NCBI GenBank assembly: GCA_947460275.1
Contig: CANHHZ010000145.1
Coordinates: forward strand, 1 to 5,383
Direction of reading: 5' to 3'
From: Sphingobacteriaceae bacterium
Lineage (GTDB): Bacteria > Bacteroidota > Bacteroidia > Sphingobacteriales > Sphingobacteriaceae
DNA: 5,383 nucleotides
The notes under the pieces: generated by a model
Told to the model about the DNA's origin: nothing
Database searches by the model: none
Seen by the model: the letters and a program-made list of their open reading frames with translations, nothing else
Part shown: piece after piece, positions 1 through 5,383 of the stretch
Position numbering within the stretch: the first letter of the stretch is position 1
How the letters are laid out: every line of letters begins with the position of its first letter
Program-made: the position numbers and the translations under genes

Positions 1-735
1 CTATTTTTATTATGTGTAGGGGCATATTTTCTACACGCCTCCATTAAAAAAGAAGAGAAATTGAGAGAAAATCAGCAGAATTTTTTGCTTTCAGTTACGC
101 ACGAACTCAAATCTCCTTTAGCAGCAATAAAACTTTCTTTACAAACCATAGTAAAAAGAGATTTAGAGAAGCAAATGCAAAACTCTTTGTTAAATAATTC
201 GTTAAAGGATATTGAACGCCTAGATGATTTGGTTGAAAATATGTTGTTGGCTACCAAATTGGAAAGTAGAACTTATTCTTTTCCTAAAGAAAATTTTGAT
301 TTTTCTGAATTGGTAACCAAAATAACCGATCGTTTGCAGGTTCATTCTTGTGGAAACCAGCAGTTGATAGCAACAGCCATTGAAAATGGTATCCATATGG
401 TAGGTGATAAATTTGCCCTTTCATCGGTAGTTAACAATTTGGTAGAAAATGCCGTAAAATATTCAGGTCCCTGTGCCGAAGTTACAGTGAAATTATGCCA
501 AATTGACGGTAAACCTTTTTTAACCGTCTCAGACAAAGGGTTGGGTATTCCAGATAACGAAAAAATGCTTATTTTTGATAAATTTTATCGCGTTGGCGAT
601 GAAAACGTTCGAAAATACAAAGGAACAGGTCTTGGCTTGTTTATTGTTAAAGAGGTATTACAAAACCACGACGCCGATATAAGCGTAAAAGATAACGTAC
701 CGCAAGGTGCCATTTTTGAAGTAACATTTAATTGA
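1..735 (+). CDS. Sensor histidine kinase, 3' part (N-terminus outside window)
   Basis: This is the kinase half of a membrane two-component sensor. It autophosphorylates on His and passes the phosphate to the response regulator encoded one base downstream. The frame is open from base 1, so the TTG at 61 is not the start; 244 residues are visible. Residues 1-12 (LFLLCVGAYFLH) look like the end of a transmembrane helix. The HisKA H-box follows almost at once (SVTHELKSPL, phospho-acceptor His34 at bases 100-102), which leaves no room for a HAMP domain. The HATPase_c domain has an N-box (NNLVENAVKYS, about residues 145-155), a G1 box (DKGLGIP, 178-184), an F-box (FDKFYR, 192-197) and a G2 box (GTGLGLF, 208-214). 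All catalytic motifs are intact. The style resembles Bacteroidota RprX-type kinases, but the sensor domain and its ligand cannot be seen. The kinase call is very secure; the subfamily is inference. Confidence 0.95.
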   Translation, partial: LFLLCVGAYFLHASIKKEEKLRENQQNFLLSVTHELKSPLAAIKLSLQTIVKRDLEKQMQNSLLNNSLKDIERLDDLVENMLLATKLESRTYSFPKENFDFSELVTKITDRLQVHSCGNQQLIATAIENGIHMVGDKFALSSVVNNLVENAVKYSGPCAEVTVKLCQIDGKPFLTVSDKGLGIPDNEKMLIFDKFYRVGDENVRKYKGTGLGLFIVKEVLQNHDADISVKDNVPQGAIFEVTFN

Positions 736-736
736 T

Positions 737-1444
737 ATGCCACAGAAATTAAGAATACTATTGGTAGAAGACGAAGATCATTTGTTGGATGCTATTAAAT
801 TAAATCTAGAATTAGAAGGATATAAAGTTCACGCAGTTAAAGATGGCAAAACTGCTCTTAAGGTTTTTAAGGAAGAACGTTTTAATTTAATTATTTTAGA
901 TGTAATGTTACCAGAAATGGACGGTTTTCAGGTATGCGAAACTATTCGTTTAGAAAACACCGAGGTGCCTATCTTGTTTTTAACTGCAAAAAACACAAGT
1001 GAAGACAGAGTGATGGGACTTAAAAAAGGTGCTGATGATTATTTGGTAAAACCATTTAATTTGGAAGAACTTATTTTACGTGTAGGCATATTGGTAAAAC
1101 GCAGTTTAAAACCCGATGATTTAAAAGAATTAAACTCTTATAAAATTGGCGATAAAACCATTTATTTCAATTCTTTTGAGTTAAAGCAAGACGATGGAAC
1201 CGTTGTGCCTTTAACCAAAAAGGAAACAATGCTGTTAAAATTGCTTATCGAGCGTAAAAATGAAGCTGTTTCGCGTGAGCAAATTCTAGAAACGGTTTGG
1301 AATTATGATGTTTATCCATCAACCAGAACCATAGATAACTTTATTTTAACCTTCCGTAAATATTTTGAACCAGATCAAAAAAATCCGATTTATTTTCATT
1401 CGATAAGAGGGGTGGGCTATAAATTTACAGATGTAGCAAATTAA
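737..1444 (+). CDS. OmpR/PhoB-family DNA-binding response regulator
   Basis: This is a cytoplasmic transcription regulator of 235 residues, the usual OmpR-family length. The receiver domain (about 4-118) shows the acidic pair Glu11/Asp12 in LLVEDED, the phospho-acceptor Asp55 in LIILDVMLPEMDG, the switch Thr83 in FLTAK and Lys105 in LVKPF. All five key positions are present, so it should be phosphorylatable. A winged-helix effector domain (about 132-231) follows, with the recognition-helix region STRTIDNFILTFRKYF and the wing motif HSIRGVGYKF typical of Trans_Reg_C. The ATG lies one base after the kinase stop with no Shine-Dalgarno, so translation is probably coupled. It is the obvious partner of the upstream kinase and is RprY-like in style. 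Its targets are unknown; autoregulation of this run of genes, including hemE, is possible but not shown. Confidence 0.96.
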   Translation: MPQKLRILLVEDEDHLLDAIKLNLELEGYKVHAVKDGKTALKVFKEERFNLIILDVMLPEMDGFQVCETIRLENTEVPILFLTAKNTSEDRVMGLKKGADDYLVKPFNLEELILRVGILVKRSLKPDDLKELNSYKIGDKTIYFNSFELKQDDGTVVPLTKKETMLLKLLIERKNEAVSREQILETVWNYDVYPSTRTIDNFILTFRKYFEPDQKNPIYFHSIRGVGYKFTDVAN

Positions 1445-1962
1445 TGTACAACAAAACGAGTAGATTTGTTTTGATGACAATTTTTGTCATTAGTGCATTG
1501 GCAAGTTTATACATTGGTCAATACCAATTGGCTTCCATCTCTGGCTTTTTGTTTGCGTTTATTTTATGGAGCCATTTTAAGCAAAGTTCGGTTTTATTAG
1601 CCTCTAAATATTTTAAAGATGCCAATTACGATAAAGCAGAGAAAATATTGAAAGACGTAATAAATCCGGATCGGCTGGCAAGAAATCGTCGTGGCTATTA
1701 CGAATTTATGAAGGCTAATATCGCTCTGCAACGCGAAGATTTTGAAGGTGCCGAATTTCATTTCCAAATTGCAAGTAGATTTCCTTTGGGTGGGAAAAAT
1801 GATAAAGCCTATGTGCTTATTCATTTGGCTAATCTTGCACTGAGAAAAAAAGAAGGAAAAAGAGCATTGACCTATGTAGAAAAGGCAAAAGAATTGGCAA
1901 CCACATCAAGAGCACAGGAAATTATTAAAATTATAACAAAAGAAGCCAACGCATTGGCTTAA
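1444..1962 (+). CDS. Membrane-anchored TPR-like protein of unknown function
   Basis: I do not recognise a characterised family for this 172-residue protein. The N-terminus has two closely spaced hydrophobic segments (about 7-24 and 28-44) joined by a short polar turn (GQYQ), which suggests a membrane hairpin. The rest is helical and TPR-like. Three possible repeats lie at about 50-75 (LLASKYFKDANYDKAEKILK), 84-113 (GYYEFMKANIALQREDFEGA and following) and 122-152 (AYVLIHLANLALRKKEGKRA and following), with the small and aromatic residues spaced as in TPR helix pairs. The start codon shares its A with the stop of the response regulator (TAATG), so the two are probably translated together. hemE begins 8 bp downstream. 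TPRs usually bind proteins, so a scaffold or signalling role at the membrane is possible. The topology is uncertain: a hairpin would put the TPR part and the N-terminus on the same side, probably the cytoplasm. Confidence 0.85.
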   Translation: MYNKTSRFVLMTIFVISALASLYIGQYQLASISGFLFAFILWSHFKQSSVLLASKYFKDANYDKAEKILKDVINPDRLARNRRGYYEFMKANIALQREDFEGAEFHFQIASRFPLGGKNDKAYVLIHLANLALRKKEGKRALTYVEKAKELATTSRAQEIIKIITKEANALA

Positions 1963-1970
1963 GTATAAAG

Positions 1971-2996
1971 ATGAACAATAACTTATTTTTAGAAGCTGCA
2001 TTTTCAAAAGCTACAGAACGTCCTCCGGTTTGGATGATGCGTCAAGCTGGCCGTTTTATGCCGCAATATTGGGAAATTAAAAACAAATACTCTTTTTTAG
2101 AGATGTGCAAAACTCCCGAAATAGCGGCTGATGTAACCATGTTACCAGTCGATTTATTGGGTATCGATGCCGCAATTTTGTTTTCTGATATTTTAGTAAC
2201 TGGAGAGGCCATGGGTGGCGATTTGAGTTTTACTCAAGGTGTTGGGCCTAAGTTTGCCAATCCGGTACGTAATGCACAGGATATTGAGCGTTTAGAAATC
2301 AATGTGGTTGATAAACTACAATACGTGGCCGATGCCATTAAGGTTATTCAGCAACGTTTAAATGGCAGTATTCCGTTAATCGGCTTTGCAGGCGCACCTT
2401 TTACCGTAATGAGTTATTTGGTTGAAGGCGGCTCATCGAAAGATTTTAAATTAACTAAATTGTTAATTCACAATCACCCTGAGTTGGCGCATAAACTATT
2501 GGCCAAAATTGCAAAGGTTACCACCGACTATTTAAATCTGCAAATTGCGGCTGGTGTAAATGCCGTTCAGTTGTTTGATAGCTGGGCTTTAGCTTTGTCA
2601 TGGAACGATTACCAAGAGTTTTCTCATCAATACAACCAACAAATTATAGCTGGTTTAAACCGAACCAACGTGCCTGTTATTTCTTTTTGTAAAGGAAGTT
2701 CTGTTTTTGCGCCAATTATGGCACAGGCCAATCCCGATGTAATTTCGGTAGATTGGAATGCAGATTTGTTGAATATTAAAAATGCTTTACCTAAAGGTAT
2801 GGCGGTGCAGGGCAATTTAGACCCGCACATTTTGTATGCCGATCAGCCTGTAATTAAAAAGTATATTCTGCAATTGTTCGAACGTATGCGTGGCGAAAAT
2901 GGTTTTATCTTTAACTTAGGCCACGGTATTATGCCTGATATACCATTTGATAACGTGAAATATGCCATCGAGGTTGTTAAAGAATTTAGATATTAA
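1971..2996 (+). CDS. hemE: Uroporphyrinogen decarboxylase
   Basis: HemE is a cytoplasmic enzyme that removes the four acetate carboxyl groups of uroporphyrinogen III to give coproporphyrinogen III, in the shared part of haem synthesis. The 341-residue length is normal for the family. Visible signatures are WMMRQAGRFMPQYW (21-34, the N-terminal family signature with the substrate-binding arginines), FSDILV (71-76, catalytic Asp73), GFAGAPFTVMSYLVEGG (138-154, the second family signature with Tyr149), FDSWA (212-216), QGNLDP (280-285) and FNLGHGI (314-320, His318). All conserved active-site positions I can name are intact. The ATG lies 8 bp after the TPR-like gene, with only a weak AAAG before it. 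hemJ follows 21 bp downstream, which puts an early and a late haem step side by side and supports shared transcription. Confidence 0.98.
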   Translation: MNNNLFLEAAFSKATERPPVWMMRQAGRFMPQYWEIKNKYSFLEMCKTPEIAADVTMLPVDLLGIDAAILFSDILVTGEAMGGDLSFTQGVGPKFANPVRNAQDIERLEINVVDKLQYVADAIKVIQQRLNGSIPLIGFAGAPFTVMSYLVEGGSSKDFKLTKLLIHNHPELAHKLLAKIAKVTTDYLNLQIAAGVNAVQLFDSWALALSWNDYQEFSHQYNQQIIAGLNRTNVPVISFCKGSSVFAPIMAQANPDVISVDWNADLLNIKNALPKGMAVQGNLDPHILYADQPVIKKYILQLFERMRGENGFIFNLGHGIMPDIPFDNVKYAIEVVKEFRY

Positions 2997-3017
2997 ATAG
3001 CTTTAAATGCATGAATT

Positions 3018-3554
3018 ATGGAATATTATAGATACGTTTTAGCTGTTCATATCATTTTTGTAGTAAGTTGGATGGCAGGTCTTTTTTATGGTGTTAGGTT
3101 GTTTATTTATCATACCGAGGCTAATGACAAACCCGAGGTTGAAAAAAATATTCTTCAAAAAGAGTTCGCAAAAATACAAGCTCGTTTGTGGAATATCATT
3201 ACCACACCCGCCATGCTACTTACCGTAGTTGCTGGCGTTACCATGTTATTTTTAAACCCTGGTTTATTGCTGGCAGATTGGATGCTGGTTAAACTAGGTT
3301 TTGTAGTTTTATTGCTCGTTTATCATTTTATTTGCCAAAACATCATGAAGCAGCTTAAAAATGGAATGTTTAAATACTCGTCAACTCAGTTGCGTTTATG
3401 GAACGAGGTGGCCACTATTTTACTAGTTGCCATTGTGTTTACAGTCATCTTAAAAAATGCTGTAGATTGGATTTATGGATTAGTTGGCTTAATTGTTTTT
3501 TCTGCGGTAATTATGACGGCGGTAAAAATTTATAAGTACTACCGCGAAAAATAA
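3018..3554 (+). CDS. hemJ: HemJ-type protoporphyrinogen IX oxidase (CopD-like membrane protein)
   Basis: This 178-residue integral membrane protein matches the HemJ family (UPF0093), the oxygen-independent type of protoporphyrinogen IX oxidase that makes protoporphyrin IX in the inner membrane. The N-terminal motif VHIIFVVSWMAGLFYGVRLF (10-29) is characteristic, with His11, Arg27 and the following YHTEA (His32). Further family features are ARLWNIITTPAMLLT (55-69), Lys92 in a membrane segment, His103, and the helix starting LRLWNE (125-130). About five hydrophobic segments are seen, near 5-30, 60-79, 88-107, 129-147 and 152-172; the last lies beyond the four-helix core. The upstream ATG at 3011 is out of frame and stops after six codons, so 3018 is the start. 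The neighbouring hemE supports a haem role over a generic CopD copper function. HemJ is known to bind haem b and may work with respiratory-chain partners; that is family knowledge, not visible here. Confidence 0.9.
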   Translation: MEYYRYVLAVHIIFVVSWMAGLFYGVRLFIYHTEANDKPEVEKNILQKEFAKIQARLWNIITTPAMLLTVVAGVTMLFLNPGLLLADWMLVKLGFVVLLLVYHFICQNIMKQLKNGMFKYSSTQLRLWNEVATILLVAIVFTVILKNAVDWIYGLVGLIVFSAVIMTAVKIYKYYREK

Positions 3555-3574
3555 GGTGTATTATTGCTTTGCGT

Positions 3575-4705
3575 ATGAAAAAACAAATACTCTTATTTCT
3601 GCTACTTGCACTAACGTTTACTTCGGAAGCACAATTTAGCAACGAGGCTATTTTTAACCGAATTAGGCCTGCAGATAGCTTAGCAAAAGAGCTCCACTTT
3701 AATTTCTACAACTTTAACTACGTTAGAAATTACGAATACAACAATAAATTTCATGATGGTTACACCCTATACGGTACACAATTAGAACCGCAATTGGTGT
3801 ATTACGCCAATCCTAATTTAGCGGTTACCCTTGGTGCGTATTTGCGTAAAGATTTTGGTAATGAAGGAATTTACGATGCTGAACCCTTATTTAGTATAAA
3901 ATATCACAAAAGAAACCTAACCTTGGTTTTTGGAAGTTTAGAAGGAAATATCCAGCACAATTACATTGAGCCTCTGTACGATGTGGAACGTAAAGTAACC
4001 ACGCCAATTGAATACGGTACCCAATTGCTAATTGATAGGGAAAAATTTAAGCTAGACAGCTGGATAGCTTGGCAAAAAATGATTTACAAGGCATCGTCAT
4101 ATAAAGAAGAAATTGTAGGCGGTTTAATTACCGAAACTACTTTGGCCGAGCAAAATGGCTGGAAACTGACTTTACCTGCACAGTTTTTGGCTTACCACCA
4201 GGGCGGACAAATTGATGTTTTAAAACAAGTAGATATCAGTACCTTGTTTAATGGAGCAGCAGGATTTAAACTCCATAAAGCAATTGGCTATAAAATAAAA
4301 GAGGTATTTACTGATAATTATGTTGCCGTTTATAAAGATTTTTCGCCACACAAGGTAAGGGCCTATCAAGGTGGTTTCGGTCTTTGGCTAAATGCAGGCG
4401 TAAATACCCAATGGGGAAATTTAGTAGCTTCTTATTGGAAAGGAAATAATTTTATCACCATCAAAGGGATGCCGTTGTACCAATCAGTTTCAGAAAATTT
4501 ATACGAAGCTGGCTTTAAACAACAAAAACGTAACCTAATTGCCTTGCGCTATGTTTACCAAAAAGAATTGGTGCCACATTTATTTTTGGACGTTCGTTTT
4601 GAGCCTCATCTAGATTTAAACCATGCCGATTCGCAACTTCAGTTTAGTCATTCTTTGTTTTTAACCTACAAGGAAGATTTTAGGATATTTAAGAAGAGTC
4701 GTTAG
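3575..4705 (+). CDS. Exported, probably outer-membrane beta-barrel protein of unknown function
   Basis: I choose the ATG at 3575 (376 residues) over the TTG two codons upstream, because it begins a clean signal peptide: MKKQ, a hydrophobic core at about 5-15, and a likely type I cleavage after Ala19 (TSEA|Q), the usual Bacteroidota style. The mature part has no recognisable enzyme motif. It is rich in aromatic residues and shows repeated alternating polar/hydrophobic stretches, for example LEPQLVYY, LAVTLGAYL, LTLVFGSLEG, FGLWLNAGV, LVASYWKG, LIALRYVYQKE and HLFLDVRFEP. The end, HSLFLTYKEDFRIF (Phe372 and four trailing residues), resembles a terminal barrel strand. This pattern fits an outer-membrane barrel, perhaps of 12-16 strands. 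It starts 20 bp after hemJ and probably shares its transcript. A porphyrin or haem connection is only guilt by association. It lacks TonB-box and plug-domain features, so it does not look like a TonB-dependent receptor. Confidence 0.8.
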   Translation: MKKQILLFLLLALTFTSEAQFSNEAIFNRIRPADSLAKELHFNFYNFNYVRNYEYNNKFHDGYTLYGTQLEPQLVYYANPNLAVTLGAYLRKDFGNEGIYDAEPLFSIKYHKRNLTLVFGSLEGNIQHNYIEPLYDVERKVTTPIEYGTQLLIDREKFKLDSWIAWQKMIYKASSYKEEIVGGLITETTLAEQNGWKLTLPAQFLAYHQGGQIDVLKQVDISTLFNGAAGFKLHKAIGYKIKEVFTDNYVAVYKDFSPHKVRAYQGGFGLWLNAGVNTQWGNLVASYWKGNNFITIKGMPLYQSVSENLYEAGFKQQKRNLIALRYVYQKELVPHLFLDVRFEPHLDLNHADSQLQFSHSLFLTYKEDFRIFKKSR

Positions 4706-4768
4706 TATACGGCTCGTCGTCTTTGCGCTTTCATCCTTTGTCTTTTTTCAACAATTTTAAAACTGCGT

Positions 4769-4796
4769 GCAACCTTTTTAGGATAAGCTTCATCTA
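4769..4796 (+). promoter_or_regulatory. Candidate ECF sigma-dependent promoter
   Basis: GCAACC (4769-4774, followed by a T run) and CATCTA (4791-4796) are separated by 16 bp. This resembles the AAC-containing -35 and TCTA-like -10 of promoters read by ECF sigma factors, and matches my recollection of sequences found before ECF sigma genes in Bacteroidota. The -10 ends 14 bp before the sigma ATG, so the transcript would have a very short leader. The position suggests that the sigma factor activates its own gene. The elements were found by eye; no start site is known. Confidence 0.5.
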
Positions 4797-4810
4797 CCTT
4801 TTACAAACCC

Positions 4811-5380
4811 ATGAAGACGACAAATACACTAAACATCAACGACATTATAGCAGGCTGCAAGTTGGGCAATAGGCAAATGCAAGAAATGCTGTACAAGCAA
4901 ACTGCCGCTAAAATGTTTTCCATTTGTATGCGCTATGCAAAAGATAGGATGGAGGCCGAAGATGTTTTGCAAATGGGTTATGTAAAGGTTTTTGGAAAAT
5001 TAAACGAGTTTAAAGGCGAGGGCTCGTTTGAAGGTTGGATGCGCAAAATAATGGTAAATACGGCGATAGAAAGCTACAGAAAGAACTTGCGGAGCTTAAC
5101 TATTGTGCAACTAGATGATCTTTACGACCAGCCCCAAGTAGGTTTTGACTACGATAGTTTAGGGCTAAAAGATTTAATGAAATTGATACAAAACCTTGCC
5201 GATGGTTACCGAGTGGTATTTAACATGTATACGATAGAGGGATACTCTCACAAGGAAATTGCCAAAGAATTGGGCATATCCGAAGGAGCAAGCAAGTCTC
5301 AATTGTCGCGAGCAAGAGCAATATTGCAAAAAGAAATTATTAAAATGGAGGGCTTTGGTTATGCAACACATACCGGATAA
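4811..5380 (+). CDS. ECF-type RNA polymerase sigma factor (sigma-70 family)
   Basis: This 189-residue protein is an alternative sigma factor that directs RNA polymerase to a specific promoter set. Region 2 spans about 24-91. It contains the core-binding AEDVLQMGYVKVF (49-61) and the promoter-melting and -10 recognition stretch from FKGEGSFEGWMRKIMVNTAI to ESYRK (67-91, with Trp76). A short acidic linker (LDDLYDQPQVGFDYDSL) replaces region 3. Region 4 (about 122-176) has the helix-turn-helix EGYSHKEIAKELGISEGASK (143-162) followed by SQLSRARAIL, which should read the -35. Length and domain order are normal for ECF factors, and nothing is truncated. No Shine-Dalgarno precedes the ATG. The last 20 bases overlap a probable next gene starting at 5361, the usual place for an anti-sigma or regulatory partner. 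The stimulus and regulon cannot be inferred. Confidence 0.96.
   Translation: MKTTNTLNINDIIAGCKLGNRQMQEMLYKQTAAKMFSICMRYAKDRMEAEDVLQMGYVKVFGKLNEFKGEGSFEGWMRKIMVNTAIESYRKNLRSLTIVQLDDLYDQPQVGFDYDSLGLKDLMKLIQNLADGYRVVFNMYTIEGYSHKEIAKELGISEGASKSQLSRARAILQKEIIKMEGFGYATHTG
5347..5352 (+). promoter_or_regulatory. Strong Shine-Dalgarno (GGAGGG) inside the sigma gene
   Basis: GGAGGG lies 8 bases before the ATG at 5361, which is ideal spacing. No other gene start in this window has a comparable site, so it stands out and supports 5361 as a real start. Within the sigma frame it encodes part of MEGF, so some of the sequence is also constrained by protein coding. Confidence 0.5.
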
Positions 5381-5383
5381 AGA
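5361..5383 (+). CDS. Start of a downstream gene, probably anti-sigma or sigma-operon partner (cut by window end)
   Basis: An ATG at 5361 opens a frame different from that of the sigma gene and reads MQHIPDK plus an incomplete codon beginning GA (Asp or Glu). It overlaps the sigma gene by 20 bases and has a GGAGGG eight bases upstream. From memory, short starts of this kind (M, a few polar residues, then PDK followed by an acidic residue) are common in the proteins encoded directly after ECF sigma genes in Pedobacter-like bacteria. Only seven residues are visible, so the function is inferred from position alone. A chance ATG is the main alternative. Confidence 0.5.

Noticed and set aside
2974..3005. 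Possible Bacteroidota-type promoter before hemJ: TTG (2974-2976), 21 bp, TAGCTTTA (2998-3005), compared with TTG-N19-21-TAnnTTTG
   Set aside because: The last, important G of the -7 element is an A, the sequence is AT-rich so near-matches arise by chance, and the tight spacing to hemE fits read-through. It is worth checking only if start-site data exist.
3011..3031. ATG at 3011 upstream of hemJ as a start or leader peptide
   Set aside because: It is out of frame with hemJ and stops after six codons (MNYGIL); there is no sign of a regulatory leader.
3564..3571. TTGCTTTG just before the barrel gene, close to the Bacteroidota -7 element
   Set aside because: There is no TTG at the right distance upstream, and the implied start site would fall inside or at the start codon.
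3569..3574. TTG at 3569 as the start of the barrel gene
   Set aside because: It would add only Met-Arg before an ATG that begins a standard signal peptide; ATG at 3575 is simpler.
4696..4715. Small inverted repeat GAGTCG / CGGCTC with an 8-base loop at the end of the barrel gene, as a terminator
   Set aside because: The stem is only 6 bp with a G-U pair, it overlaps the stop codon region, and no T run follows directly; the T-rich part lies about 25 bases later.
72..5371. Reverse-strand open frames of 61-75 codons (72-257, 342-536, 1597-1824, 2627-2830, 5174-5371)
   Set aside because: Each lies wholly within a well-supported + strand gene, is short, and has a composition typical of antisense shadows with no recognisable domain.
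1..5383. Mobile elements, CRISPR arrays, tRNA or rRNA genes, large repeats, or a novel defence-type system
   Set aside because: I saw no transposase, integrase, repeat array or terminal inverted repeats. Gene content and base use are uniform and look like core genome.

Overview
The window looks like chromosomal DNA of a Bacteroidota species, most likely Sphingobacteriaceae (Pedobacter-like). The reasons are the AT-rich codon use, the near absence of Shine-Dalgarno sequences before most genes, a HemJ-type protoporphyrinogen oxidase in place of HemG or HemY, an RprX/RprY-like two-component pair, and an ECF sigma gene with the style of promoter and overlapping downstream gene often seen in this phylum. 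The taxonomic call comes from recognising protein style, not from a search.

All genes lie on the + strand. Positions 1-735 hold the 3' part of a membrane sensor histidine kinase whose N-terminus is outside the window. An OmpR-family response regulator (737-1444) follows after one base. The next gene is a small membrane-anchored TPR-like protein (1444-1962) that shares one base with the regulator (TAATG). Then come hemE (1971-2996), a hemJ-type gene (3018-3554) and a gene for an exported, probably outer-membrane beta-barrel protein of unknown function (3575-4705). Gaps between these six genes are 1, -1, 8, 21 and 20 bp, and I see no convincing terminator or promoter between them, so one transcript is likely.

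The only sizeable non-coding stretch is 4706-4810 (105 bp). It holds a candidate ECF-type promoter (GCAACC, 16 bp, CATCTA) just upstream of an ECF sigma factor gene (4811-5380). At the right edge, an ATG at 5361 preceded by a strong GGAGGG begins another reading frame that overlaps the end of the sigma gene. This is probably the start of a cognate anti-sigma or regulatory partner that continues beyond the window.

Functionally, the left part joins signal transduction (kinase and regulator) to two non-adjacent steps of haem synthesis, uroporphyrinogen III decarboxylation (HemE) and protoporphyrinogen IX oxidation (HemJ). Two proteins of unknown role, the TPR-like and barrel proteins, lie in the same run. 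The right part is a separate, probably self-activating, sigma-factor unit. Most of the window is ordinary core-genome content. The least explained items are the TPR-like membrane protein, the barrel protein and the kinase/regulator-haem linkage.
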